The notes under the pieces: model-generated
What the model was told of the DNA's origin: nothing
Seen by the model: only the letters and a program-made list of their open reading frames with translations
Database searches by the model: none
Made by a program: the position numbers and the translations under genes
Assembly (NCBI GenBank): GCA_010015655.1
Contig: ML976698.1
Span: 300,282-364,281, forward strand
From: Bimuria novae-zelandiae CBS 107.79
Lineage: Eukaryota; Ascomycota; Dothideomycetes; Pleosporales; Didymosphaeriaceae
Direction of reading: 5' to 3'
DNA length: 64,000 bases
Shown here: in pieces, positions 32,234-43,826 of the stretch
Layout: every line of letters begins with the position of its first letter
Numbering within the stretch: position 1 is the first letter of the stretch

Positions 32234-32818
32234 CTACATACTCTTAAACAGATCTACCACAAAGTCTCCACCTTCTTCGACTAGCCTCAAGAATGCGTCA
32301 TTTCCCTTGAGTGTGTCTCTGTGGTTTCTAACAAATCTCACCACTTCTGGACGAAGGAGGCCGTTATCGGGGGTGGTGGTGTAGATTTCTTGTACCCACT
32401 CGGGGAATGCTGGCGGCATTCGAGTCATCCAAAGTTTGGGAAGCCGGACCTGGAACTTCGATAATGCAAGAGTTTTTAGATCATCGATGAGAAACATCTC
32501 GGCCAAGGCATACACCCTGATGTCTTTCAGCAGATCTGAGTCATCTAGAATCTGGTAAGCCTTTTTGCATACAAGGCAGCAGCACCGATGTCTACCTTCT
32601 AGCCCTCCTACGTCTACATCATCCGAGTAATCACCGGTGTAGAGGAATTCGATCACCCTATATTGTGCCGTTGCACTGCCATGTTTCAGTTTGATAAATC
32701 CTTGTTCGCCTTCCTTGAAATTTCCTTTGAACGCGGTTGCAAAATATTCGCATTTGCCACATACGACAAATTTGTGTGCATAAAGTTTGCTACCCTAAAT
32801 GTATATGGTCATGTCGGA
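32234..32818 (-). pseudogene. BTB/POZ domain gene with one in-frame stop
   Basis: This is a second BTB family, not a copy of the one at 7681. On the minus strand, from about 32818, the frame reads SDMTIYI, TAG at 32797-32795, then GSKLYAHKFVVCGKCEYFAT, the classic BTB core (HK, then the C/S-x-YF turn). It continues with VIEFLYTGDYSDDV, a Cys-rich loop RHRCCCLVCKKAYQ and a helical C-terminus ending GGDFVVDLFKSM. The TAG is one C-to-T change from CAG at CpA. No ATG lies in frame ahead of the domain apart from the Met five codons before the stop, so the first exon may be upstream, between the TATA box and 32818. Most likely a recently killed gene. Confidence 0.7.
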
Positions 32819-32900
32819 AAATGCTTTGTTGTTGAACTTGCTAAAAATTGCTGTCAGTCTTGCTTACTTGAAAGGTCGAGGCTGAGCAAAAATCTATCTG

Positions 32901-32909
32901 CTTATATAG
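32901..32909 (-). promoter_or_regulatory. TATA box of the BTB pseudogene
   Basis: CTATATAAG on the minus strand, about 85 bp before the coding remnant, suggesting the gene once had its own promoter. Confidence 0.45.
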
Positions 32910-33694
32910 TCCTGTTCTGACTTCGCGATCGTGCTCGGCTATTGAAGTTTAGCTTGGTCATGCTGATGGGAAGCGATTCGCATGCAGCTCAGTTTGGACA
33001 CGTACTGGCAACTTCTGCTCTCCGGTCTCGAGACGGGAGGCAGGTAGCGGAGATTGAGCTGGGCGAAAGTCTCGCCACACTTTTGCGAAGATTCGGTTGA
33101 ACCTGCGATCAGCGTCGCGTTGATGTTGAGCTTTGTCTCGTCGTGACTGGGCCTTTCGACGTCTCGCTTCCGCACTTGTAGTCATTGACCGTGAATTACT
33201 GCGCTACAGATTGTCTGTGTATGTACTGCGACACAATAGACAAGTCTGCGGGCGGACTGCGTTGCTAGTTTATTGTATTACGAGGATAGTATGTGATCTG
33301 TGCCACGTTTTCCAGCAAGCGCCACGGCCGTTCAGGCCCGACATTTTGCCGGACTAGCCTCTCGGCAAGTGTTATTGCGGCTGCATCATTTCTATACAAA
33401 CGCTCTTGAGTAGACGATATTGTAGGAATCTGTGTCATAGCGACCAAATAAACATGGGATAGATTGCAGCATGGTGTAATAAAGTGAGCTAGTTTAGTGA
33501 CTCTTGTGAATGAGTTTGGTTCAAGAACTTGTCAAAGTTTTCTTCCAAAGCTCTCTTCACGGAGCCGACCCGCTCCACCCCGCTTTAACCCCAACATCCC
33601 TAAGAACAAGAACATAGAAAGTAACAAAGGGAGGGGCACAATAAGAGTGAAGAATTGTCTGGGTTGAGCTGGCTATATAGGGTAAGTGCGCACC
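32910..33694. other. Spacer between BTB and DUF3723 pseudogenes
   Basis: No confident gene. A basic 75-codon frame on the minus strand (33185-32958, TTSAEARRRKAQSRRDKAQ) might be a small hypothetical protein, but it has no other support. Confidence 0.35.
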
Positions 33695-35421
33695 TTACGT
33701 ACGCAGCGGAAACGCCTTTGTCAACAGTCCTCCCGGACGTAGGTAGCGCACGTCGGCGACGAGTCCGCAATCTTCCTCCGAGGTTTCGCTGGCAGTGCCG
33801 AACATTGCCGTTATCTCCTCTACATATCCCCCCAAGCTTTCCGCATCGTAGTGGAACTGTCCAGGGTCTCTCGCTTTGCGCAGCATACTCAATGCAATTT
33901 CTCGATCCGGCAGTCGTTGACACAAGTCTCGAATCTGTCGAGTTTCGAAGCCCAGCCGATGCGCGAGAGCGCCGAACTTCGACAGGACGCGCACATTCTC
34001 ATCAGCAGTCGGTTTCACAGAGAGATCGCCTCTCGGCATTCTCTGCGCGGGAGGGATGTCGGGATAGTCCCGCATGGCGCACATCCACACCTGCCTGTAC
34101 CCGAGTTCGAGGCAATCCTCGGCGGCAGCTGATCTGGTGACGAATCTGGACTCCGCGGCTTGGATGACGCAGGAGCCTTTGGCTTGAGCCGCGTCCGAGA
34201 ACGTAGCTTTGAGCGTTTGCGGGCTTTCGCGGTCGCCCGGCTTCCCCAGCAGCCGCTTTATGCATTCTGCCGGCCCGTGCAGATATTTCAAGTCTTCGAA
34301 GAAGCTGCGGAGGGACGGAATCAAGCGATCGGCGGAGACGGCCAGGACGTTTTGCCAGATGGCTTCGCGCTCCCGGTGGTTGAAGGCTCCGAAGATCTTT
34401 CCATCCCTCAGCTCGCCGTACAGCCTCGTCGCATCCCTCTCGTCAGATGCAGGTGCGGAGAGTTCCATCGCCTCGACGGTCCGTCGGTCCAGTCTCTTCA
34501 TCGCATCCGCGCCATGGCCCAAGATGGCAGACCAGGTGTCTCCGACTTACTTGAGGTAGCGGAGGATTTCCTGCCACGATCAGCACAACTCGCACCCTTA
34601 CGAGGCACGCGCGGGGACCGTTACTTCATCGCACCTCATGGCGAACATCACGTGTATCGTTCCCAGGTTCATGCCGCCTGCGAGTCCTGGCATCTGCAGC
34701 TGACAGTCGAACGCGGATCGGAATTCGGAATGCTTAAGGAGACGCACCAGGTTCTGCTTCTTCCGCTTGCCGGCGGCCTGCAACCTGCCCAGCCATTTCT
34801 TCTCGAGGTAAGCGTTGCCCGATAGTTGGTGCTGGCGCACTTTGCAGTAGAAGTCGCCGTCGCTGGGCTGCACTTGACATGAGTGATCCTCTGCCAACGC
34901 CTTTCTCAAGTCCGAACTAATGTCTTCCGACAAAGAAGGAGAAGGTGAGCATTGCCGTACGGCTAGAGATCGGAAGACTTACCTGCAAGATAGAGTTCCA
35001 CAGCCCAGCGGTTTGTGCCTGCAGACAGGATCGGGGCTGCCGCCCGAACGATTTCGAGGCCCTCAAGGCATTCCAGACGGAAGCCGGGCGGGAAGTTCAA
35101 CTCCCTGTAAGTGTCCTTTGGTTCCTCGATCAGCAGATCCGGGGACAGACTCGAATGTTGGATTGCAACGGTCAGCGATTCCGCATCGACACAAACCGGG
35201 AGGCGCTTGCGCGTGTTCACCTCGTCGCACCCACTGTTCGTGAACAACTTTCGAAGCCGCCTCGATTCGACCTTGCTCTCTTCGTACGAGAATCCAAGCG
35301 CTTCCAGCTTGACGAAAGCAACATCTCTGTACTTGGCTCTTTTTTCGGTCGCTAGCGCTTCTTTCCGATCGACGAACAACATATCTCCCATCTCTTCGAG
35401 TTGATTGCGCTCGCAAAGCAT
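33695..35421 (-). pseudogene. DUF3723 family protein, one in-frame stop
   Basis: DUF3723 is a fungal family of unknown function common in accessory, repeat-rich regions. Proposed exons: 35421-34983, 34923-34625, 34570-33695. Intron 1 (59 nt, GTAAGT to GGAAG) joins NRWAVELYLA to DISSDLRKALAEDHSCQ. Intron 2 (54 nt, GTAACG to GGCAG) joins AMRCDE to EILRYLK. Family landmarks: FPPGFRLECLEGLE, GDFYCKVRQHQL, GGMNLGTIHVMFAMRC, ELRDGKIFGAFNHREREAIW and DRLIPSLRSFFEDLKYLHGP. Directly after EILRYLK the frame has TAA (34549-34547), then continues VGDTWSAILGHGADAMKRL without a break. CAA to TAA at CpA explains it. A GTAAGT overlaps this point, but I found no matching acceptor that keeps the frame. The C-terminus may extend past 33695 through another intron (GTAAGG there). 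Confidence 0.75.
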
Positions 35422-35636
35422 CTCTCCGCTGACGAAGAGACCTGGTATCGTTCAGTGCAGCTGTGCGCGGGAGCCGAGCCTGGAAGGCGACCGAAAATAG
35501 GCTCGGCCACACGGTGGCCGAACGGCCGAACGAAGTCAACGGTACGAGTCCCATTTGAGGACCCGTTTCCAATTTTACATATCCCTGAGTTTCTCGCAGT
35601 TTTCAGATCACGGGCACGCGTACTCTGGCTCAGGAC
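35422..35636. promoter_or_regulatory. Shared intergenic region of the divergent DUF3723/pseudokinase pair
   Basis: Only about 215 bp separates the two diverging frames, so they probably shared one bidirectional promoter. No clear TATA box is seen. Confidence 0.35.
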
Positions 35637-36613
35637 TTGCAGGATCTAGGTCTTGGAGACTCAAAGCCCGCGTCACCCCACGAGTCTCTCCAGAAAATGC
35701 CTGACGCCAGTCGACGCTGCACTCAGATTGATATAGAATCGTTGTGCCTCCCAAAAACAATCGGCGAGGGTGATGCGTCGAACGTGGACGAGAAAGCTGC
35801 GGCTTCAGATCTCTTTTTGGTTCCTTCGTTGACCAAAATCAAATCTCGGCCATCCCAGACCGTTCGATCGGTCCGCTTCCCCGTAAACGCATATGGCATC
35901 TCATTGTCATCTCCGTGGTCGAGCTACAAGGAGATGTATCGCCTCCGACTTGGCGTTGATTTTCGCGTCACGGTAGCGCAGCAGACAACGTATCCTTTCA
36001 ACCTGGTATCACTCCGGTGCGTCCCGGGACCCATATGCAATGATAAGATGCACATGCTGCAGCAATTGCGACACGAAAATCTCGTCACGGTACTCGAGAC
36101 TTTCAGATTTGAAGAAAAGACCCATGTTGCATTCGAGCACATGCAGATATCGCTGCACGAGATCGTCCACAGCCCCAGCCGTCCGGATACAATCTCTCTG
36201 GCCGCCATCCTTGGACAGGTACGGAACTCTGCCGACGGTATTGATCGCGTAAGAGTGACTTCCAACAGGTTGTCAACGGCCTCACTTACCTTACCGAGCG
36301 GGGCCTCCAACAGGCTCGCTAACATGCTCCAACGTCCTACTGAACTGGGACGGTGCGGTAAAGATAGGTAAGCTTGGCGGTCCCTGTTCCATCTGCATGC
36401 GGCTGACTGTGCACGCAAGCGGACCACGAAAATTGCCAGCCGTACATCATGGGCAACACGGCACATCCCGATGTTCAAGCCGTGAAGTGCATAACCGCGG
36501 AGCTGATGGAAGCGCGCATCGACGAGATGGGAGCGGTTAGTGTGGTGGATCCTGATCATTGGGACGTCGTTTCCAGAGCTTCCTCGCTGACACCACTTCT
36601 GCGATGTCATTGA
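35637..36613 (+). pseudogene. Kinase-like (pseudokinase) protein, frameshifted
   Basis: A protein-kinase-like fold in three exons: 35637-36218, 36269-36367, 36420-36613 (start uncertain; first ATG 35697). KIHMLQ-type region MHMLQQLRHENLVTVLETFR and VAFEHMQISLHEIV match the N-lobe to hinge of kinases. After the 50-nt intron (GTACGG to AACAG) comes VVNGLTYLTERGL, then a one-base deletion near 36310 shifts the frame. Beyond it the sense frame reads GSLTCSNVLLNWDGAVKI, which aligns with the catalytic loop but lacks the HRD Asp, and no DFG follows, so the ancestral protein was already a probable pseudokinase. The third exon reads DHENCQPYIMGNTAHPDVQA and ends at TGA 36613. Its partner is the DUF3723 gene across a 215-bp gap, a pairing I recall from other fungal genomes. 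Confidence 0.65.
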
Positions 36614-36639
36614 CAGCGCTTGCAACGGTCGATAGTACG

Positions 36640-39600
36640 CTATCGTGAGGCTTATATTCGTTACTTATTGCTCGATTTTTAGTGTTGTTATTAATCGATC
36701 ACTTAAAATAGGCAGAATTACGTATAATAAGCCACACTATAGTAGTAAATTATTATAAGTAGTTTAGCGTATAAATTAGAGTAAATTAAACTCTAAGGAA
36801 GCTACTTTTATTACTATCTACTTTTTATCCTTTTACTTAATTTAAGCACTACGTTTAATAAGAGAATATTTAATTATATAATTCTTAAGCTAGTTCTTCT
36901 GCAGTTAAATAGCCTTAATAGTTAATACTAATAAGCTATTTTAATTATTAGTAATAGTGTAGCTAGCTATACTAAAGCAGCGCTTATACTTATAGCTAGT
37001 ACTTAAGATAGAAAGGAAATTAATAGCTATTTTAAAAAGTATAAGGTACTTGCTATAGCTAACTTTTAGCTACTAAAGCTACGGGTTAGCTATTAACTCC
37101 TAATAGGCTTTATCTTTATTTAGGTCCTTATTAAAATTATTAATATATTTATCTAATTAAGAGCTGCGTTTATGCAATTTATAGCTATAGTTACTATAAA
37201 GGTACTCTTAATTAACCTTTATAATAGCTATAAGCGGATTATTAGCGTAGCTAGCAAGTAGCTTATATCTTTAAGGTTACTCCTTATTTTGCGTTTTATC
37301 TAATACTACTTTAGCAGCAAGATACGTTTTAAATATATTATAAAAAGAATTATTAGCCTTTTACTGCTAATCTTAGTAATCACGCTAGTAAAATTTAAAC
37401 TAGTTAAGGCGAAGCCTAGGGTAAAGAGCTATAGTAATAGTATAAAAGCTTAAAGTTAGTTCTATAACTAACTTCTTTTAGTAAGTATTAAGCTTCGCTA
37501 GGCTATAATTAATAGCTAATTTAAAGTAGCTCTTATTATTATTATTAAACTTATTAGCTATCGCATTGTAGTGCTGCTATAAGGCTTAAAGGTTAATAAT
37601 AGTTTACTATAATAAGCTAAAGCCTAATATATTATTACTACCATTAAGTGCTTTACAGAGGTCGTACAGCACCTTTAAAAAGGTAATAAGATTACTAACC
37701 TTTAGTTAATCGTCGTTAGAGAGAGCGTTAAGTATAGGGTTATAGTAAGAACTATTACTATTATTATTAGTATTAAACTTATTATTATTCTTAATAGTTT
37801 ATTAATATTTACGTTAGAAGGCTTTAATTAGCTTACATAGCTTACTATAATAGAGAAGTATAAGGTAGACTAAGTGTTAGCGTACTCCGCCGTCCTAGAG
37901 TAACTAAAGCTTAATAAACTTCTATGTAAGATCCTTATTACTAAGATTATTAAAGACTAAATAAAATAACTTGCGACGTTTATATAAGACATAAATAGCT
38001 TTTATAAAGTTATAAAGCTTGTTAATAATGCTATAATTATAGTATAGTTTAAATTAATTAATAGGAGCTACCTAAGTAAGCTTTTTTATTTTATTTTAAG
38101 ACCCCTTTACTATATAACGTTACTTTAATAATAAGATTAATAATATAACCTATGCAGCGAATGCGATGCTATATACTAAAGTAAAAAGTAATAGACTCTT
38201 TATTAAGGTATTTAATAAGTTACTTATTATTATTTATAGCGTTGTCCCCTATAAGATAGTTAAAGTTTAATTTAAAGTTATACTCCCGTATAACGTTAAG
38301 TATTACTAAAGCCTAAGCACTAGCTATGTAATTACTAAAAAGGTTATAGAAACTTATTAGAAGGTCTTATTAATTATAGTTAGCATTAATAAAGTAAGTA
38401 ACTACCCCTAAGAAGCTAAGATAATTAGTAAATATTTAAATATTAATACTTATAGTAATCTTTTTAGCAGCTAATTAAATAAGCTAATAAACCTTAGCCT
38501 TCTAATTCTCGCACTACTTCCTAATATATAATAATAGTATATTTAATAAATTAGGTAAGGCGTGTAATAGCTTAGCTTAATTCTAGGTTAATAGACCTTA
38601 GGTTAAAGGGCTTATAACGTCTTAAAAACTTAAACCTCTTATAATTATCTAATTAATAACTAAGGCTTAGAAGCTATCCTCCTCCTAAGGCATATATAAC
38701 GGCTGAGATAAAGACCCAGGGACGTGCGCAGCAGCGGTGAAGGAAGATTCTAGTACGGGTACAGGCGTACTAGGGACGCGCCAGCCAGTAGATGGATTAA
38801 CAAAGTGTACTTTCCGCACGTGATCCTAGATGTGTGTAGTGCCATTAATAGCCATTGCGTCGTTCGTTTAACGACTTTAGTAATAAAGCTTATATAACTA
38901 AAGTTTAGTGCTGCTGTTGTCGTCCATAGTGTACTATAATTAAAGCCTAAAACGCTATATATCGGAGAGCGCACGACGACTAGATATATAGGCCTTATAC
39001 CTAATAGCATAGCCTAATCGGGAAGACTGGAGACGTTTACCCTTCCAATACACGTAGTGGAAATTAACGTCAAACTTCACGCCGCACGCAGCTGTCTTAT
39101 CTGTTAGCAGCGGGTAATCGTGGGTGGGAGCGCCTTCAGGTAACGGTGAAGGTAATGACGATGGAGAGTTAAGATAGATAGCAGATGAGACTTGAGAGCC
39201 AGGTTGGGAGGACGACGATGAGGCTCGGGAGGCTTGCGAGGCTTGCGAGTACTCGGAGGCTCTCATCTTGCCAAGCCTCCGAGAACTGGGCCCACGGTGG
39301 GTTGGTGAAGGTGTTGCTGGCGGCAAGGCATTGTGTGACGCGTCGTTCTTAGCCAAGTACCGACGCATTATTGAGAGATGCGGATATATGTGGTGGTATA
39401 GAGGGTTTTAATCGATCGCGTGGCTGCTCGTTATGGGTGGGTTGACGATTGACTATAGGCGTACAGGCGTTGTGGTGTTTAGGGATAGTGCCGGAGGCGT
39501 CGACGTCGGCTAGCCAACTGCCAAGTCTCGTAGGCGAGGTCTCTATTGTCCAATAAGCGATATAGGATTAGGCGGCCCTGGGCTTAGCCGCCTGAGGATA

Positions 39601-39790
39601 GGTCTATTGCACGCGTTAGCGTTTAAGCGTATAGGAAATTAGGCTTGTAGAAGGCTTTTACGCATACAAATATTGTCTGTGCGCGTTAACAAAGCGATAT
39701 AACGCGATAATCGCGTTGTAGCGTGGACATGCAAGAGGTGGTGATACTGTTGATCTTGTACGCGAGGTTGGTGTTGAGTCTCGCCGAGGT
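36640..39790 (-). mobile_element. RIP-mutated hAT-like DNA transposon (limits uncertain)
   Basis: AT-rich DNA begins sharply near 36640, just after the kinase pseudogene. The minus-strand frame starts with the fragment at 39368-38955 and continues leftward through heavily interrupted sequence. I could not find both ends or a target duplication, so these limits are compositional. The right part (39370-39790) is less mutated and non-coding. Confidence 0.5.
38955..39368 (-). pseudogene. hAT-like transposase N-terminus (BED-type region)
   Basis: A Ser-rich N-terminus (ASQASRASSSSSQPGS) is followed by VKFDVNFHYVYWKGKRLQSS, RLGYAIRYKAYISSRRALSD. In fungal hAT transposases a similar stretch leads into a BED zinc finger. 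The expected continuation (WxH then CxxC) is lost to stops after 38955. Family assignment rests on my recollection of related fungal proteins. Confidence 0.5.
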
Positions 39791-39941
39791 TACCGTGTCT
39801 CGGCAGTCAGTGCGCAACATCAATAGTACTCGCCCCACACGCCAACCGGAGGTTGGCCCTGCGCAGCCCAACGTAACTTCGCAGCCTAACGTAACTTTTT
39901 ATCGCGGATTTTTCTATTTTCTTAATAAACAACCTATAACT

Positions 39942-41600
39942 ATGCCTAAATATTATAGCAAGAGCTATAAAATTAAGCAGCGTATCTTTAATTATCTCTC
40001 TAGTTTTTCTAGCTTAGAAATACCTAATTTTGCAGCTATAGCACGCGAATAGAGCGTGCCTGTTTCGCGACTTTAAGCGCGCGCTGGAGGCCGGATTAGC
40101 CGCCATAACCGCAGCGGCACGAATCTACGACTCTTAGAGACCTAGGATAAAGCGCTAAAGTTATATATACGTTGCTGCGACACTATTAGCATGCTATGCC
40201 TTATACTATAATTAAAAGGTGCTACTTAATATATTCTTAATCGCGCGCACCCTAATAGTAGAGCTTCTTTACTTAGTAAGGACTAGCTATCGCGGTAGCT
40301 ATTAAGAAATCTAAACTGTCGCCGTATAAAGTAGAAGTCGCAGCATATTAATTATATAGTAATAGCGACGTTTAAAGCTTATAGCTATTATTTTATTAAG
40401 CTTAAAAAGGTAATATACACTTACGGCGTCACCCTATTAGACACCTATAATATAGACGAAACCGGCTTCCGCATAGGCGTTAGTAGTAATTAATAAATTA
40501 TTACTATAGAGTTTAATTATTTTTATATCTCTACATTAGAGACGTCACGCGATTATATCACGAGTATTAAATTAATCTCTAGCAATAAAGAGGTGCTCAA
40601 ACCTATACTTATTATACAGGCCATTAATTACCTTTATTACTAGTATATAAATACAGCGCTGCCTAATAGCTATATAATTACTATATTAATATTAGGATAC
40701 GCTAATAACTCTATCTTAATAAAGTAGCTAAAGTTCTTTAAAATACAAACGCGCGCGCGCTAGAAAGGCGTATAATAATTACTTATATTTAATAGATTTA
40801 GTAGCCACCTTACTATTAAGTTTATATAGTTCTGCGATAATTATAAGATACTTTCCTTCTTACTATTACTATATTTATCACATTATCTACAGCCTCTAGA
40901 CGTCGTCTATTTTTAGCTATTAAAGCAGAATTATAAAAAGGCTATAAAGATAGCCACCCGAACTAGCTATACAGACTTTAACAAAGTCGAATTTCTACAT
41001 GCAATCTATAGGATTAGGATAGATACATTTAAGCGTAGCACAATCCTAAGCGCCTAAGAGAAAGCTAGGATCTTTCTATTTAATTTAGAGCTTATTTACA
41101 TAAAGCTGCTAGCACCTATTCGGACGCTATCCCTATTAGTTCTATCCGCTATTAATTCGAGCCCTATCGCCAATACACCTATAGCATATTAGCGGCAGCA
41201 TCAAAAAATGTCGCGCGCCCTAGAGAAAAGCAATATATCAAGCAGGAGGCTTATAAAATTCCTAGAAAGCTTATAATTGCTAATTAATAGTCTCGCGCTA
41301 GCCTAGCGCGACTTTATAAATATTACCGCAGCAGCTTAATAACGCTAAAAAAGGTAGATTAAAGATAAAAGGCTAGTATAAAAAGGTAGCGTAGTAACCG
41401 TTAAAGTAGCGCGATAAGTAATTAATTAACGTATAAAGCTTAAGGCTTAAAAGGTTACTTAAAAAGCTATAAAAACGTATAAGAATGCCTACTTACAGAG
41501 CCTATAAAATTAGCCCCGATAGGTCCTATCTCTTAAAGAGATGACTGTAGATCCTGCCCTACTTGCTACACTAACTCCACTATATATTAGCCTATATAAT
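39942..41600 (+). pseudogene. Fot1/pogo-like transposase, many stops
   Basis: It starts MPKYYSKSYKIKQRIFNYLS, an N-terminal helix-turn-helix region. Downstream, with stops between, comes ARAGGRISRHNR, a CENP-B/HTH-like part with LSKD, then TYNIDETGFRIG, the first catalytic Asp block of DDE_1 transposases. The frame has dozens of TAA/TAG. Not functional. The 3' limit is approximate. Confidence 0.85.
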
Positions 41601-41648
41601 TAAAGTCTACGCTGTCAAAAGACTAGATCAATTTCGATTCTCTATACA

Positions 41649-41756
41649 AAGTTACGTTGGGCTGCGAAGTTACGTTGGGCTGCGAAGTTACGTTGGGCTG
41701 CGAAGTTACGTTGGGCTGCGAAGTTACGTTGGGCTGCGAAGTTACGTTGGGCTGCG
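41649..41756. repeat. 18-bp subterminal repeat, six identical units
   Basis: Six perfect copies of AAGTTACGTTGGGCTGCG, just inside the right terminus. The left terminus has two copies (39862-39897), one with a single C-to-T change. Likely transposase-binding sites; the expansion to six is odd. Confidence 0.95.
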
Positions 41757-42120
41757 CAGGGCCAACCTCCGGTTGGCGTGTGGGGCGAGTATATCCACGG
41801 CGACCTTTGTATGGCTGATTCAGCGGCTTAGCGAGATTTTCGCTAGCAGGGGGGACCGTGCGCTCATCGACTTCATATATCCACCTATGTCCACTGCCCA
41901 CCCTCCATGGGCAATATCTACGTCGCCACATGTGCAAATGTCCTGATTTTCAGTCTCCTGATAGCTACTAGGCTGCTGCAGCTCTGCAGGGTTATAGCGC
42001 TAAATTGTAATTACTATTACGTTGCTGCGCAGGCACTGCGTGGCTGCTAGATACCTTATAACAGCTACAGCTAGCTATAGCTAGCGATAGCTATATACTA
42101 GTAATAGCTATATACTACTA

Positions 42121-43789
42121 TTAATTGCCCTCCTTTCGAGCGGCTCTGAGCTGCTTGCAGAGCTGGTCTAGCGAGCATCTCCGCTGCTGCTGCTGCTGGC
42201 TCACCTGCCACATGGCCGCCTCCTCGCTGGTCCTCCGCGCCTGCGCTACGCGCCTGATCTCCTTGATGACCTCGAGCCGTAGAGAGTACCACTGTAGCTC
42301 GCTCTGACGACCTGCCCTCCACCTATTCCCCCAGCGTCTGTCTAGCTCAGCGATTGAAGGCTGGCCCTGCAGGCCTTCTGTCCATTCGCGCCAGAGGTCC
42401 TCCACGGTCCTTACAGCACGGCACATGCGATACCTCGGTGCAGGCTCTGGCTCAGGTGCAGGCGCGGGCGCAGGCGCCAGCTCAAACGCTGCTGGCAGAG
42501 GCGATGGGCTGGGCGAGCGCGCAGACGGCGTAGGCGCGATGCTGGCCTGGGCGGAGGTATACCTGCTCGAAGCTATGTCTGCTAGCGACGGCGACAGCGA
42601 CGGCAGCGACTGCGGCGCAGCTGATAGCAGCGCTGCCGCTGCTGTTTCCCTGAGCCTAGGAGTTGGCAGCAGCAGACTGCCCGGCGCCTGCGACGTCTCC
42701 AGGCGGAACACGAGGCTGCCAGGCGTGAGCATCTGCAGCTGCTGAGACTGCGAGCTTTATAGCTAAAGCAGGCGATTAATAGACCCCTTAAGCTCCCTTA
42801 CCTATTACTTATTTTAAGTATCTAGCGCTTAGAGGTAGTTAGCAAGCAAAAGAATTACCTTATATAAGACTAATAGCTAACTAGGAGCTACCTCTATATT
42901 AAGTAATACATTAATATCCCAAGCGAAGGCTGCGTACGCCTTATACTAGAATACAAGGTGATTCTACACAGAGTAACTAGGGAAGCGCTAACGCAAAGCG
43001 ACTAAGTCCTAAAGAATTACTTCTCTTAGGTAGAGTAGTAGATTTGTAAGACCTCCTATAGCTAGGTTATTAATCTAACCAGCGTGTGGGCTAAAGCGGC
43101 CCTTCTACGTATCTAGCTCTAGCTATATAAGAGACAGGAGCTTATCTAGGGGCGTAATAGCCGCGCGCGGGATCTCGAAGTAGCCTATCTAAAGTAAATA
43201 GCTAACTATTGTCCTTATAAACTTCCGCGATAGTAAGTTAAGGTAGTAGCTAACTATTTACTTCTAATTCCACCTGCCTGCTCGTTAAATCTAGTCCTTA
43301 CTAACCCCCTTAAGCTCTACTAGCTTAGCTGCCCTACTGCGTGGCAGGTGGGTCTTCTTTTGAGACAAAATACCAGCGTAGCTATACGCCTTCGCGACCC
43401 AGTCGCGCTGGGAGTTGTAAGAGAAGGCTGTAGTACGATCACCTGTGCTGGCCTTAATTAGCCGTATACGGTACCAGGCTGAGCGCTGGCTGGAGTCAGG
43501 GAAGGGCTCGCCTCCTAGGTCCCAGCGGTAGAGCAGGTAGAACGCTAGACTGCTGAGCATACACAGGATTGGCTTTCTGTGCCGTAGCGCGCCTATTGTC
43601 TCAAGCCGGCCATGCTGGTTCTGCTTGCTTGCGCGTGTGGTGAAGATCAGGGGCATGCAGCGCGTAGGGCCTTCCCCCTTAAACTCAAAGGTGAACAGGT
43701 CAGATATCTCTGCAGAGCGGCGATCGCCTCCACGCGTGAGCATGTAGTGGCCTAGCATAAGATCGACTAGCGTACGGAAGTGGCACTCG

Positions 43790-43826
<37 letters not shown>

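Larger units (their letters stand above)
39829..41789 (+). mobile_element. Fot1/pogo-like DNA transposon, RIP-mutated
   Basis: The inverted ends CTCGCCCCACACGCCAACCG continue through GAGGTTGGCCCTGCGCAG for about 50 bp, with TA on both sides (39827-39828, 41790-41791). The subterminal 18-bp unit appears twice on the left and six times on the right. The interior holds one degraded transposase frame. Confidence 0.9.

Noticed and set aside
34160..34825. 221-codon plus-strand frame
   Set aside because: It runs antisense to the DUF3723 gene, whose conserved motifs and introns fix the minus strand as coding.
41623..41937. Minus-strand frame with TSQPNV repeats
   Set aside because: It is a translation of the 18-bp terminal repeat of a transposon, not a protein gene.
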